A stretch of DNA of 64,000 bases from NCBI GenBank assembly GCA_937911505.1, contig CALEMF010000016.1, positions 107,841 to 171,840 of the forward strand, given 5' to 3'. The position numbers and the translations under genes were made by a program. Below the pieces are notes generated by a model, which saw only the letters and a program-made list of their open reading frames with translations, was not told the origin of the DNA and searched no databases. Each line of letters opens with the position of its first letter. Position 1 is the stretch's first letter. Below, one piece after another: positions 17,536-26,166 of this stretch. Origin of the DNA: an uncultured Cytophagales bacterium. Its GTDB lineage: Bacteria; Bacteroidota; Bacteroidia; Cytophagales; Thermonemataceae.

Positions 17536-18186
17536 TTAATTTGCTATGGTAAATCGTGCCTTTTTAGCACGGAGCTTTCCAGTAATCAATTGAAGATTCT
17601 CTTTTTTAATAAGATCGCCTGTATTTGCGCTTACTCTTCCAGAAAAGCTTATAATTACTTCTTCTTCTGAAAACTTTTCAACGGTGGCCTTGCCATCAGC
17701 CATTTGGTAGGTCTTGGGAGTTTTTTGTGTATAGTCTGTTAGTGAAAGTACCACTGCGGGCTTTTTAGGATCTTTTTTTCCAAGAAAGTCTTCTTGCACT
17801 ATCTGAAAAGGCACTTGTTCTACCTGCGCTTTTGTAGTGTTGGTAAATAATAACATCAATACAAATTCATTATCGCCTACTTGAGTAGTAATACCCACTC
17901 CAGCACTCGTTTGCTTTCCTACAAAAGACACTTCTGAGTAGGCATCCTTAGAGGAGATGAGTGTACTCCCTGCCAATGTTACCTCTATTTCCGTAAAAGC
18001 ATTGGTGTTGGTACTATGAGTGCCGTTATTGGTAGCCAGTGGCTTTTCCTGCTCAGTACGCTCAACCTTTTTAGGACTTGCCTCCTCTGCTGAAGTGTAG
18101 TTTTCGGATGTTTTCTCTGTCTTATCACAAGCGGTAAATAAAAGTAAGCTGCTTACTAGTACCCAGAGGTAAGGTATCTTTTTCAT
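17536..18186 (-). CDS. Lipoprotein, paralogue A
   Basis: 216-aa lipoprotein with signal peptide and lipobox FTAC (Cys20), followed by a Ser/Thr/Glu-rich linker of about 50 residues. The remaining 150 residues form one predicted beta-rich domain that starts near FTEIEVTLAGSTLISS and ends KFSEEEVIISFSGRVSA. The same domain occurs in the gene just upstream (18224-18865): IEKFSEKEVVVRFSGQVGA and DxxxKxxNL match position by position. The two are tandem duplicates 37 bases apart. I do not recognise a named family. It is probably located in the periplasm or at the outer membrane. Confidence 0.75.
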   Translation of the reverse strand: MKKIPYLWVLVSSLLLFTACDKTEKTSENYTSAEEASPKKVERTEQEKPLATNNGTHSTNTNAFTEIEVTLAGSTLISSKDAYSEVSFVGKQTSAGVGITTQVGDNEFVLMLLFTNTTKAQVEQVPFQIVQEDFLGKKDPKKPAVVLSLTDYTQKTPKTYQMADGKATVEKFSEEEVIISFSGRVSANTGDLIKKENLQLITGKLRAKKARFTIAN

Positions 18187-18223
18187 AAAGTTAGGTTTAG
18201 AATTTATATAGATTATTGTATTA

Positions 18224-18865
18224 CTAGTCGTACATCTTAGAAAAGGTTACGTTACTAATGTTCATTTCTCCACTGATCGATCGAAGATTCTCTTTTCTTA
18301 CTACATCAGATTTGTTGGCTCCTACCTGCCCAGAAAAGCGGACTACTACCTCTTTTTCTGAAAATTTTTCAATGGCTACTTCTCCATCGCTGAGCTCATA
18401 TTTAACGGCAGGCTTCTGGGTAAAATCAGTCAAAACAAGTCTAAACTGGATATTTTCTGCTCCTTTATCTTCGAGCACACTTTCTTTCGTTATTTGTAGC
18501 GGTACTTGTCGTGCCTGTGCTGTTGTAATCTTATCCAAGTCTATCCTTAGCAAATACTTATTTTCTTCCTCTGCTTGGAAAGCAATGGCTCCTTCAGAAG
18601 CTGCTGTCTCTTTTAGAACACGTACTCGCATAAATGCCTGCTCAGAAGCCGCAAAAGTCTCTCCTTCTAGCGTTATCTCAACTGATCCAGTATTATTAGT
18701 GGCTTCTGCAGTTTCGTTGTTCTGCGCTGTTGCCTCCTTTTGGGTAGTCTCTCTATTTTCTTCTTGTAGTGTATCCATTGTCTGGTTCGTTTTTTCTTCT
18801 CCACTACCACAGGCACAAAGGGATAAAAGTATTACTACTAGCCCTAAAGTGTATATTTGTTTCAT
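18224..18865 (-). CDS. Lipoprotein, paralogue B
   Basis: 213-aa lipoprotein, lipobox SLCAC with Cys19, then a Gln/Glu/Thr-rich linker and a beta-rich domain (VEITLEGETFAASEQAF ... FSGQVGANKSDVVRKENL) paralogous to the downstream gene at 17536. The pair reads in the same direction with a short gap and is likely one transcript. A nearly matching -7 element (TATCCTTG, one mismatch) lies about 40 bases upstream. The function is unknown; duplicated small lipoproteins with a shared barrel-like domain could bind a ligand or polymer, but nothing in the sequence proves it. Confidence 0.75.
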   Translation of the reverse strand: MKQIYTLGLVVILLSLCACGSGEEKTNQTMDTLQEENRETTQKEATAQNNETAEATNNTGSVEITLEGETFAASEQAFMRVRVLKETAASEGAIAFQAEEENKYLLRIDLDKITTAQARQVPLQITKESVLEDKGAENIQFRLVLTDFTQKPAVKYELSDGEVAIEKFSEKEVVVRFSGQVGANKSDVVRKENLRSISGEMNISNVTFSKMYD

Positions 18866-18984
18866 TATTTTAATATTTTAGAAGTTACCTTTTACTTAAA
18901 ATACAAGGATAAACGAATAATTGGCTCATAGTGGAGGTAAAAAGTCGTAAACGCCAACAAATGCACGATCTAAGTAGCGATAAG

Positions 18985-19016
18985 TTTAATTATCGCTCAA
19001 CTTTTTCTTACCTTTG
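18985..19016 (+). promoter_or_regulatory. Promoter TTTA-N20-TACCTTTG for the beta-barrel protein
   Basis: TACCTTTG at 19009-19016 is a full -7 match and lies 20 bases after TTTA (18985-18988), one mismatch from the -33 TTTG. Transcription would start near 19022, just before the ATG at 19030, so the leader is very short. This excludes longer in-frame starts at 18931 and 18961. Confidence 0.5.
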
Positions 19017-19029
19017 CCGAAAGCTTACT

Positions 19030-19587
19030 ATGAGACATCTTTTATTCATATTATTCCTTTCTTATTTTTTTGGCTTTGCCTACAACAGTTACGCCCAAGC
19101 GCGTACTGCCAAGAAAAAAAAAGAAAAAAAGGAAGAGAACACCTTCCTCAAAGAACGACTCATTTTTGGTGGTAATTTCTCCGCTACTTTCTCTCCTACT
19201 ATGATCGACGTAGCGCCTACACTTGGCATACGCGTTACAGAACGTTTTGTACCGGGTATAGGCATTTCTTACAACTACTATAAACCACGCGCCAACACAG
19301 ACGATCGCCCCGAGGGTTCCTCATATGGAGGGCGTATCTGGGCACAGTACCATTTCTTGAAATGGGCGTATTTACAGGCAGAGTACGAAGCACAAAATCT
19401 TGTCCCACGCTCTGAAGAGACCCTACGTACTTGGCAGTACAATCCTCAAGTAGGTGGTGGAGTAACTATTAGTTTGGTAAAAATGGCTTATGTACAATTT
19501 ACCGCCTTATATAACCTTAACTATGAGCGTGATCTATCACTTTACCCAAGTCCTTGGGTATTTCGTGTAGGCTTTGGCTTTAATTAA
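19030..19587 (+). CDS. Small outer-membrane beta-barrel-like protein
   Basis: 185-aa exported protein. The ATG at 19030 gives a clean signal peptide (MRHLLFILFLSYFFGFAYNSYAQ) and agrees with the promoter; an upstream extension would bury the signal. After a basic linker (KKKKEKKEE) come alternating amphipathic strands rich in Gly, Tyr and Phe (FGGNFSATFSP, IGISYNYYK, GRIWAQYHFLKWAYLQAEYEAQ), ending VFRVGFGFN with a terminal aromatic pattern usual for barrels. With about 8 strands it would be a small barrel. Its stop codon overlaps that of the convergent leucine-rich repeat gene by four bases. Confidence 0.78.
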   Translation: MRHLLFILFLSYFFGFAYNSYAQARTAKKKKEKKEENTFLKERLIFGGNFSATFSPTMIDVAPTLGIRVTERFVPGIGISYNYYKPRANTDDRPEGSSYGGRIWAQYHFLKWAYLQAEYEAQNLVPRSEETLRTWQYNPQVGGGVTISLVKMAYVQFTALYNLNYERDLSLYPSPWVFRVGFGFN

Positions 19588-21245
19588 AACTTAATCACTG
19601 TTTTAGACAAACGAGACTTTACATTCTTTAGCTCAAAGGGCGACATTTTCTCCTTAGAAAGAAAAAGCGTTTTAAGATTGTCTAGCTCTGCTATTTCTAC
19701 AGGAAGTTTTTCGATAGCATTCCCCCAGAGGTCTAGGTTGTCTAGGTTCTGGAGCTGCCCGATACTACTAGGCAATGTATTTAATTGATTTCCCCAGAGA
19801 TTGAGCTCTTTGAGGGCTTCTAGGTTCCCTATTTCCTGCGGTAAACTAGTCAGTTGGTTCCCCCAAAGGTCTAACTTCTCTAGTTTGGTTAATTGTCCAA
19901 TGCTATTAGGAAGCGTACCGAGTTGATTGTCACGTAGCTGAAGTTGATCTAGGGAAGCAAGCCCCCCAATGCTTTCAGGGAGTTTTACCAACTGATTGCC
20001 TCTTGCATCCAAGCGTGTAAGTTGGGTAAGGTTCCCTACTGACTCGGGTAGCTGTACGAGTTGATTACCAGAAAGATTAAGTCCCTTTAATTGGTCAAGC
20101 TGTCCTATTCCCTCAGGTAGCTGCACAAGCTGATTATTAGATAAATTGAGGTTCTTAAGCTGATTCAACGCACCTAGCTCTGTAGGAAGCGCTGTAAGTT
20201 GATTACCCGTCAAGTTCAGTTGTTGCAGTTGTTTCATATCTGTAATAGCGCTAGGAAGCTGCGTGAGTTGCGCATTCATCAAATTTAGGCTTTGTAGATT
20301 TTGTAAGGCACCTAGTTCCTCAGGAAGCTTTTCAATGGGATTGAGTCCTGCGTTCAAGTGCTTGAGATGCACTAATTCACCCAAGGAAGCTGGCAAGGTG
20401 GTCAGTTGGTTATTAAGTAACGAAAGTTCCTGTAATTTTTCGATTTCTCCTATCGAGCTGGGTAATTCGCTGAGGTGGTTGTTGTTGAGTGTGAGTGATT
20501 GCAATTGTGGAAACTGAGTCAGGTCGTCGGGTAGTGACGCCGTATTGGTAAGTGTTAAGCGATATACTTTTTCTGGATGCTTACGGGCTTCTTCTAGTGA
20601 AGTATATACGGTTGTTACACCTAACTCTTGAGGGCTTAAGATCAGCCCTTCGATAGGATTACCCCTTACTTGCAACATACGGATGTCCATTCGGCGTAAA
20701 GTGGTATCTGGATAAGTAGTAAGCTGGTTACCCACCAAGTTGAGGTCTTGCAGATGGATCAGTTGCTTAATTTCAAGCGGGATATGCTGAATTTGATTTC
20801 CTTCTAAATTGAGATGTCGTAAATTTATAAGTTGAAGCAACACAGGAGGTAGTGTTGTCAGTCGATTATAGCTCAGGTCAAGGTGGTAAAGAGATTCGCA
20901 TTGTGCGAGCGCCTCAGGTAATTCTCTGATACGATGATGAACGACACGCAACTCTCCTAAGTAAGTAAGTTTGCTTATATAAGCAGGAAGCGCTTCGAGC
21001 TGTCCTCCTTCTAGTACTAATACCTGTAGGTACTTCAACCGCTTGATTTTTTTAGGGATGGCTTGGCAGTTTTTCACCCTCAGTTTAATTACCTTTTTAG
21101 GTTGCTTAAAGGCGGCTTGCCAGCCTTCTACCCAAGGTACTTCTGTCAGTTGATCGGTTGTGTAAATGTCTTTTTTTTGCGCAGTGGCTACTCCTATTGT
21201 ACATTGTACAAAGAGGCATAGGTATAGTAAGTTTTTGGCATTCAT
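19584..21245 (-). CDS. Secreted leucine-rich repeat protein
   Basis: 553-aa protein with a signal peptide (residues 1-22, ending VATAQ). From about residue 65 to 540 it holds close to twenty 23-residue leucine-rich repeats of the type LxxLNLxGNQLxxLPxxIGxL. The best-conserved ones lie in the second half (positions 19700-20500). The LP and IG positions match the bacterial LPX-like class. The first third is more diverged, with an insert around residues 180-235. No membrane anchor or T9SS sorting domain is visible at the C-terminus. Such proteins usually mediate protein binding; the partner is unknown. A TATATTTG -7 element lies 30 bases upstream. Confidence 0.9.
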   Translation of the reverse strand: MNAKNLLYLCLFVQCTIGVATAQKKDIYTTDQLTEVPWVEGWQAAFKQPKKVIKLRVKNCQAIPKKIKRLKYLQVLVLEGGQLEALPAYISKLTYLGELRVVHHRIRELPEALAQCESLYHLDLSYNRLTTLPPVLLQLINLRHLNLEGNQIQHIPLEIKQLIHLQDLNLVGNQLTTYPDTTLRRMDIRMLQVRGNPIEGLILSPQELGVTTVYTSLEEARKHPEKVYRLTLTNTASLPDDLTQFPQLQSLTLNNNHLSELPSSIGEIEKLQELSLLNNQLTTLPASLGELVHLKHLNAGLNPIEKLPEELGALQNLQSLNLMNAQLTQLPSAITDMKQLQQLNLTGNQLTALPTELGALNQLKNLNLSNNQLVQLPEGIGQLDQLKGLNLSGNQLVQLPESVGNLTQLTRLDARGNQLVKLPESIGGLASLDQLQLRDNQLGTLPNSIGQLTKLEKLDLWGNQLTSLPQEIGNLEALKELNLWGNQLNTLPSSIGQLQNLDNLDLWGNAIEKLPVEIAELDNLKTLFLSKEKMSPFELKNVKSRLSKTVIKF

Positions 21246-21274
21246 AGGTTAAAAGAATGTAATAGATGCGGAGA

Positions 21275-21305
21275 CAAATATAGCCTTATTTTAAGTAGTA
21301 TGAAA
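21275..21305 (-). promoter_or_regulatory. Promoter TTTC-N19-TATATTTG for the LRR gene
   Basis: The minus strand has TATATTTG at 21282-21275, a full -7 match, and TTTC 19 bases upstream (one mismatch from the -33). Transcription would begin near 21268, about 23 bases before the ATG at 21245. Confidence 0.5.
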
Positions 21306-21322
21306 GGTAAGTAATAGCTGTT

Positions 21323-22315
21323 TTATACCCAACCCAATTGATAACTCAGTACGCCTTCTTTCAAAGCATAGGGCGAAACTTTTACTTCATTAATTTGGTA
21401 AGTCTCCAAAATAAAATCTAACAAGCAAGACGCCACCACAATCATATCTACACGCATAGCGGTCATACCTGGGATGGCAAGGCGTTGTGTGCGGTCTTTG
21501 TGTAAAAAGTCTTTAAAAATAGCCAGAAAGGCATCTCGGCTAAAACGGGCTTCTTCTGGATGATTAAGCCGATCAATTTGTTGTTTTTGTAGGTCAATTT
21601 CATGTAAGGTATCAAACGTACCCGAAGAGCCTATCAGGACTTGTGGCGCATACTTCTTTACCATTTGGGTAAGGGGTACTAGTTTCTCCTTTATGTAGTT
21701 GTAGAGTTTTTCTACCTCTTCTGTAGTAATCGGATCGTTGGTCATAAATAGCTCCAACAAACGTTGGGCGCCAATCTCAAAGCTCTCTTTCCAAAAAACT
21801 TGCTGCTTATCAGCGATTACAAACTCTACGCTTCCTCCACCAATATCCATAATGAGGTAAGGTTTTTCGTCCAGTTGTAATACGGTTTTTACCCCATAGT
21901 AAATGTAAGTGGCTTCTTCTGTACCTGAAATGACATTGACATCAAAGTTGACCTCTTCTTTGATTTTCTTTAAGATGCGTTGTTTGTTCTTAGCATTTCT
22001 CAGGGCGCTGGTAGCGGTGACGTAGGTAGCGTTAGGTTTTACACAGTAATGATCTAAGGTTCTTCTAAACTGGCGTAATGCCTCAAACATACGAGCTTGC
22101 GCTGCTTTGTTGATGATGCCTTTGTTGATTCCTCCCTGCCCTATCGTAACAGCTATTTTTTCCTTATGTATAATTTTAAATTGATTGGTCTTAATAGTAG
22201 GTTGCTCTACGATCAGTAAGTGAAAGGTATTTGTACCAAGATCAATAGAGGCCATCGGCTCACCTCTTTGTGTAGCCAGCCGAAAAGAGGCACTATGTTC
22301 GTTTTTTGTTTTCAT
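21323..22315 (-). CDS. Ppx/GppA family phosphatase (second paralogue)
   Basis: 330-aa ASKHA-fold phosphatase. Phosphate-1 motif: MASIDLGTNTFHLLIVE (about residue 21 on); second phosphate loop: DIGGGSVEFV near residue 162; third: GSSGTFDTLHE near 225. Like the 299-aa paralogue at 96-995 it lacks the C-terminal HD-type extension, but the two differ in motif details (GTNTFHL versus GSNAARL), so they are not recent duplicates. Expected activity is hydrolysis of polyphosphate or pppGpp. The first 20 residues are extra; an internal ATG (22255) is an alternative start, but the -7 element at 22349 fits the longer one. Confidence 0.87.
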   Translation of the reverse strand: MKTKNEHSASFRLATQRGEPMASIDLGTNTFHLLIVEQPTIKTNQFKIIHKEKIAVTIGQGGINKGIINKAAQARMFEALRQFRRTLDHYCVKPNATYVTATSALRNAKNKQRILKKIKEEVNFDVNVISGTEEATYIYYGVKTVLQLDEKPYLIMDIGGGSVEFVIADKQQVFWKESFEIGAQRLLELFMTNDPITTEEVEKLYNYIKEKLVPLTQMVKKYAPQVLIGSSGTFDTLHEIDLQKQQIDRLNHPEEARFSRDAFLAIFKDFLHKDRTQRLAIPGMTAMRVDMIVVASCLLDFILETYQINEVKVSPYALKEGVLSYQLGWV

Positions 22316-22348
22316 GCTTTATGCTTCAAAGTTTAGCAAAATCTACGC

Positions 22349-22356
22349 CAAAGATA
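22349..22356 (-). promoter_or_regulatory. -7 element (TATCTTTG) for Ppx/GppA paralogue 2
   Basis: Full match to TAnnTTTG on the minus strand, 34 bases before the start codon at 22315. No clear -33 element. Confidence 0.4.
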
Positions 22357-22554
22357 TACTTAAGCAGTACTACACGGCCAGTTTTACTTCTTGGTTCTCC
22401 TTTACAAGCCTTCTTCTTCCTTTTTCATCGAGGATAGCTTTTCCTTTCAGTTTTCAACTAGCTCCCGTTTTGGCTTGCCTCTGAGCAAGGATGTTGTATA
22501 TTTACAAGAATTTATGGCAAATGTTCATCAACCGAAAGGCTTTTACAAGCGACT

Positions 22555-24603
22555 ATGAGTTTTGTATATCCACAGTTCTTATGGGCATTGTTCGTCGTAG
22601 CAATTCCTATTCTCATACACTTATTCAACTTTAGGCGTATCAAGAAGGTGTACTTTACGAACGTTCGTTTCCTGAAAGCAATTAAAACGGAAACCAACGC
22701 AGTACGTACCCTCAAAGAGCTCCTCATCTTGCTCATGAGAGTACTTTTCTTTACTGCCTTAGTACTTGCCTTTGCACAACCTTTCCTGCCCAGCGACAAT
22801 AGCCAGCAAGGTTTACAGGCGAATAGTGTTGTCAGTATCTATCTCGATAACTCTTACAGTATGCAAAATGAGCTAGATAACAAGCCTTACCTCAACTGGG
22901 CTATTGAGGCGGTCACTGACCTGGTGAATATCTTTCCACAGGCTGCTAGCTTTCAGCTTATTACCAACGACTTTGAAAACAAGGAGCAGTTTGTCAACAA
23001 TGCCTCTAAAATAGAAGACAGGCTCACAGAGATGCAATTTTCTAACAAGCACCGTACTTTTGACATCATCCATAACCGCCAACAAAGCCTACTACAGCGA
23101 GTGAAGCAAGTCGCACAGAACCAGCTATTCTGGTTCTCCGATTTTCAAAAAAGCACAGCAGGGGCGCTAGAAAAAATCGCTCTTGACTCTGCTAACCAGT
23201 ATTATCTTGTACCCATTAAAACACAAGATAACCAAAACGTAGCGATCGACTCAGTATGGCTTAGTAACCCCTTCATCAAGGAGAATGAGACCAATACGAT
23301 TAACTTTATGGCGCACAACTACGGTACAGAAGCCTATGAAGATCTTAGCTTTAAACTTTTCATTGACGACATTCAAGTATCTACTGCTACACTTTCGATA
23401 GCTGCCGATGGTACTACCAGTGGCAGCTTCAATTTTACAGTACAGGGAAAGGGTTTAAAAAAATGCCGTATTACCTTCGAAGATTACCCTATCGTATTTG
23501 ACAACGAATATTTCTTTACTGTGGAGGTAGCACCTGTTATTCGTATTTTACACCTCTACGAAGAGCAACGACACAGCTATATACAGCGGGTTTTTGATAG
23601 TGAAGCTTCTTTTAAGGCAACCCATTACAGCACTAAAAACTTAGACTACAGCGCCATTGCTGCTAGTGATTTGGTGGTAATCAATGAAGTAGACCGCCTC
23701 GATGGCGAACTGAAGACACAGCTACAAACTTTTGTAAAAAATGGTGGAAGCTTGGCTATTTTTCCTCCCCCTCAACCCGACGCTACCTCTTACACTACCT
23801 TTTTAGGAGGGTTAGGTATCAGAGGATTGCAAGTAGTTAAGTCAGATTCTTTACAAAAAACGGTGGCCAAAACATTACAGGCACCCAATATCGACCAGCC
23901 CTTTTTTAAGGGGATATTTGAGAAAATTCCTACCAACTTGTATATGCCTTATGCTAATGCTAGTTTGCGATGGATCAATACGGGTTTTCCCTTACTCCAG
24001 TTTAAGAGTGGGGCTACCTTTGCTACAGAAAATACAGTCGGAAGAGGCCACTTATACTTATTTGCAGCACCTTTGGCACGTACACATTCAGATTTTGCGC
24101 TCAATGCTATTTTTGTTCCCATTATGTATAAGATTGCCTCTTTAAGTAAGCAGCAGGGCAATCGACTTGCTTACACCTTCCAAGATAAAAACATTGTCTT
24201 AGAGGTGGAGGAAAATCCTTCGGGGCAAATTTACGAGCTTACCAAAGATGAGCTTACTTTTATTCCTGCGCAGCGGCAAGCGGGTGAACAGCTTTTCTTA
24301 GAGCTACCACAAGATGCCTTAGAAGCAGGTTATTACACCCTTACTTTAGAAGATAAGCCTGTAAGTACACTCGCTTTCAACTATGGTAAAGAGGAGTCTG
24401 CCATGGCATTTTACACAGAAGAAGAGCTCAAAGAACTATTTGGTAATCGTAAGCACGTACATATTTACGAGAGCCTTACAGATAAAGCTTTTGTGAGTGC
24501 CTTTAAAGAGCAGAATATTGGTACGCCCCTGTGGAAGTATTTTGTATGGGCTGCCTTATTTTTTGTGTTGGCAGAAATAGCCATTATTCGCTTTTTTAAA
24601 TAA
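22555..24603 (+). CDS. BatA-domain membrane protein with VWA-like region
   Basis: 682-aa membrane protein. Residues 1-80 are a BatA (aerotolerance regulator N-terminal) domain with two membrane helices around the signature PILIHLFNFRR. A periplasmic VWA-like domain follows, with a metal-site motif DNSYSMQ near residue 100 (DxSxS form). After a long beta-rich and glutamine amidotransferase-like middle part (VVINEVDRLDGELK, then FVKNGGSLAIFP) the protein ends in a transmembrane helix (YFVWAALFFVLAEIAIIRFF). It stands alone here, not in a bat/MoxR operon. The role of this group is poorly known; envelope stress or complex assembly are usual guesses. Confidence 0.85.
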   Translation: MSFVYPQFLWALFVVAIPILIHLFNFRRIKKVYFTNVRFLKAIKTETNAVRTLKELLILLMRVLFFTALVLAFAQPFLPSDNSQQGLQANSVVSIYLDNSYSMQNELDNKPYLNWAIEAVTDLVNIFPQAASFQLITNDFENKEQFVNNASKIEDRLTEMQFSNKHRTFDIIHNRQQSLLQRVKQVAQNQLFWFSDFQKSTAGALEKIALDSANQYYLVPIKTQDNQNVAIDSVWLSNPFIKENETNTINFMAHNYGTEAYEDLSFKLFIDDIQVSTATLSIAADGTTSGSFNFTVQGKGLKKCRITFEDYPIVFDNEYFFTVEVAPVIRILHLYEEQRHSYIQRVFDSEASFKATHYSTKNLDYSAIAASDLVVINEVDRLDGELKTQLQTFVKNGGSLAIFPPPQPDATSYTTFLGGLGIRGLQVVKSDSLQKTVAKTLQAPNIDQPFFKGIFEKIPTNLYMPYANASLRWINTGFPLLQFKSGATFATENTVGRGHLYLFAAPLARTHSDFALNAIFVPIMYKIASLSKQQGNRLAYTFQDKNIVLEVEENPSGQIYELTKDELTFIPAQRQAGEQLFLELPQDALEAGYYTLTLEDKPVSTLAFNYGKEESAMAFYTEEELKELFGNRKHVHIYESLTDKAFVSAFKEQNIGTPLWKYFVWAALFFVLAEIAIIRFFK

Positions 24604-24653
24604 TGAAGTGAAGTATAACTTTTTCTACTGAACAAAGAACCTTACACAGAAGT

Positions 24654-24680
24654 CTTTTGTATAAATAGTATATACAAAAG
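24654..24680. terminator. Possible weak stem-loop after the BatA gene
   Basis: Perfect 10-base inverted repeat CTTTTGTATA/TATACAAAAG with a 7-base loop, 50 bases after the stop at 24603. The stem is AT-rich and is not followed by a strong U-run, so its role as a terminator is doubtful. Confidence 0.3.
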
Positions 24681-24766
24681 CTATACTTTATACTAAACCA
24701 AGAACCGTTTATTGCCTGTCTATACCTATTTTGTTTAGCTTGGCAATGTAACGACCTGCATAACTT

Positions 24767-26119
24767 ATGAACTTAACTGAACTTACGGCCTTATCTCCTA
24801 TAGACGGGCGTTATCGCAAGCAATTGGCGGACTTATCCCCTTACTTCTCAGAGTTTGGTCTTATCCGTTATCGCGTACAGGTAGAAGTAGAATACTTTAT
24901 CGCGCTTTGTGAGCTGCCTATTCCTCAGCTTAGCACTTTCGACAAGGAGTTATTTCCTGCTTTAAGGACGATCTATCAAGCATTTTCCGAAAAGGATGCC
25001 TTAGTCATAAAAGAAATAGAAAAGACGACCAACCACGACGTAAAGGCCGTAGAATATTTTTTAAAAACACACTTTGAGCGCCTAGGGATTAGTGCCTTTC
25101 AAGAGTTTATTCATTTTGGGCTTACTTCACAAGATATTAATAATACAGCCATTCCTTTAAGCTTAAAAGAAGCCTTGGGAAAGCTAGTACTCCCTACTTT
25201 AAAAGAAGTAATTGAAACACTCCGTGAACTAGCCAGAAGTTGGCAGGCAGTTCCTATGTTGGCGCGTACACACGGCCAACCTGCCTCGCCCACAACTTTG
25301 GGCAAAGAGCTCATGGTATTTGTAGAAAGGCTTGAAAAACAGTTGTTTTTACTACATAGAGTTCCCTTCTCTGCTAAGTTTGGAGGCGCTACAGGCAACT
25401 TCAACGCCCACGTTGTGGCCTACCCTACTACAGATTGGAAGCGCTTCGGCGAATACTTTGTAGAAAAAGTACTTTCCCTACACCGTAGTAACTTCACTAC
25501 CCAGATAGAGCATTACGATAATCTAGCAGCGTTGCTAGATAGCTTTAAGCGGATCAATACCATTCTGATAGACCTAGACCGAGATGTATGGCAGTATATT
25601 TCTTTAGGTTACTTTAAGCAAAAAATTAAAGCAGACGAAGTAGGCTCTTCGGCCATGCCTCATAAGGTAAACCCCATAGATTTTGAAAATTCCGAGGGAA
25701 ATCTTGGTTATGCCATTGCCATTTTTGAGCATTTAGCAAGAAAACTTCCTATTTCGAGGCTACAGAGAGATTTGACAGACTCTACCGTGTTACGTAATAT
25801 AGGAGTACCCATTGCCCACACACTTTTGGGTCTAAAATCACTTTTGAAAGGACTCCATAAGATAGAACTGAACGAAGTAGCCATTCGGCAAGATTTAGAA
25901 AATAACTGGGCCGTCATCGCTGAAGCGATTCAAACCATCTTACGGCGTGAGGGCTACCCCAAACCCTACGAAGCGCTCAAAGCACTCACCCGAACTAACG
26001 AAGTCATTACCTCGGCTACCATTCTCGATTTTATTGAGCAATTAGAAGTAAAAGATGACATCAAAACCACCTTAAAATCTATTACGCCATTTAATTACGT
26101 AGGAATTTCACAATTTTAA
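24767..26119 (+). CDS. purB: Adenylosuccinate lyase
   Basis: 450-aa enzyme of the fumarase/aspartase superfamily. It splits adenylosuccinate to AMP plus fumarate, and SAICAR to AICAR plus fumarate, in purine synthesis. It begins with LTALSPIDGRYR, has the T-H region LARTHGQPASPTTLGKE, and carries the superfamily signature GSSAMPHKVNPIDFENSEGN, with Ser294/Ser295 in the mobile catalytic loop. Length and the DGRY opening put it with the E. coli-type enzymes. It is read alone, with 163 bases free upstream and 47 downstream. Confidence 0.96.
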   Translation: MNLTELTALSPIDGRYRKQLADLSPYFSEFGLIRYRVQVEVEYFIALCELPIPQLSTFDKELFPALRTIYQAFSEKDALVIKEIEKTTNHDVKAVEYFLKTHFERLGISAFQEFIHFGLTSQDINNTAIPLSLKEALGKLVLPTLKEVIETLRELARSWQAVPMLARTHGQPASPTTLGKELMVFVERLEKQLFLLHRVPFSAKFGGATGNFNAHVVAYPTTDWKRFGEYFVEKVLSLHRSNFTTQIEHYDNLAALLDSFKRINTILIDLDRDVWQYISLGYFKQKIKADEVGSSAMPHKVNPIDFENSEGNLGYAIAIFEHLARKLPISRLQRDLTDSTVLRNIGVPIAHTLLGLKSLLKGLHKIELNEVAIRQDLENNWAVIAEAIQTILRREGYPKPYEALKALTRTNEVITSATILDFIEQLEVKDDIKTTLKSITPFNYVGISQF

Positions 26120-26166
26120 AAAAACGTAGTATATTTCTGTCAAAATAGTATATTTTCTTATGCGTA

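Noticed and set aside
18258..18881. 207-codon open frame on the plus strand
   Set aside because: It lies entirely opposite the lipoprotein gene at 18224-18865, which has a good signal peptide, a lipobox and a paralogue. The plus-strand translation is Ser-rich without domain features.
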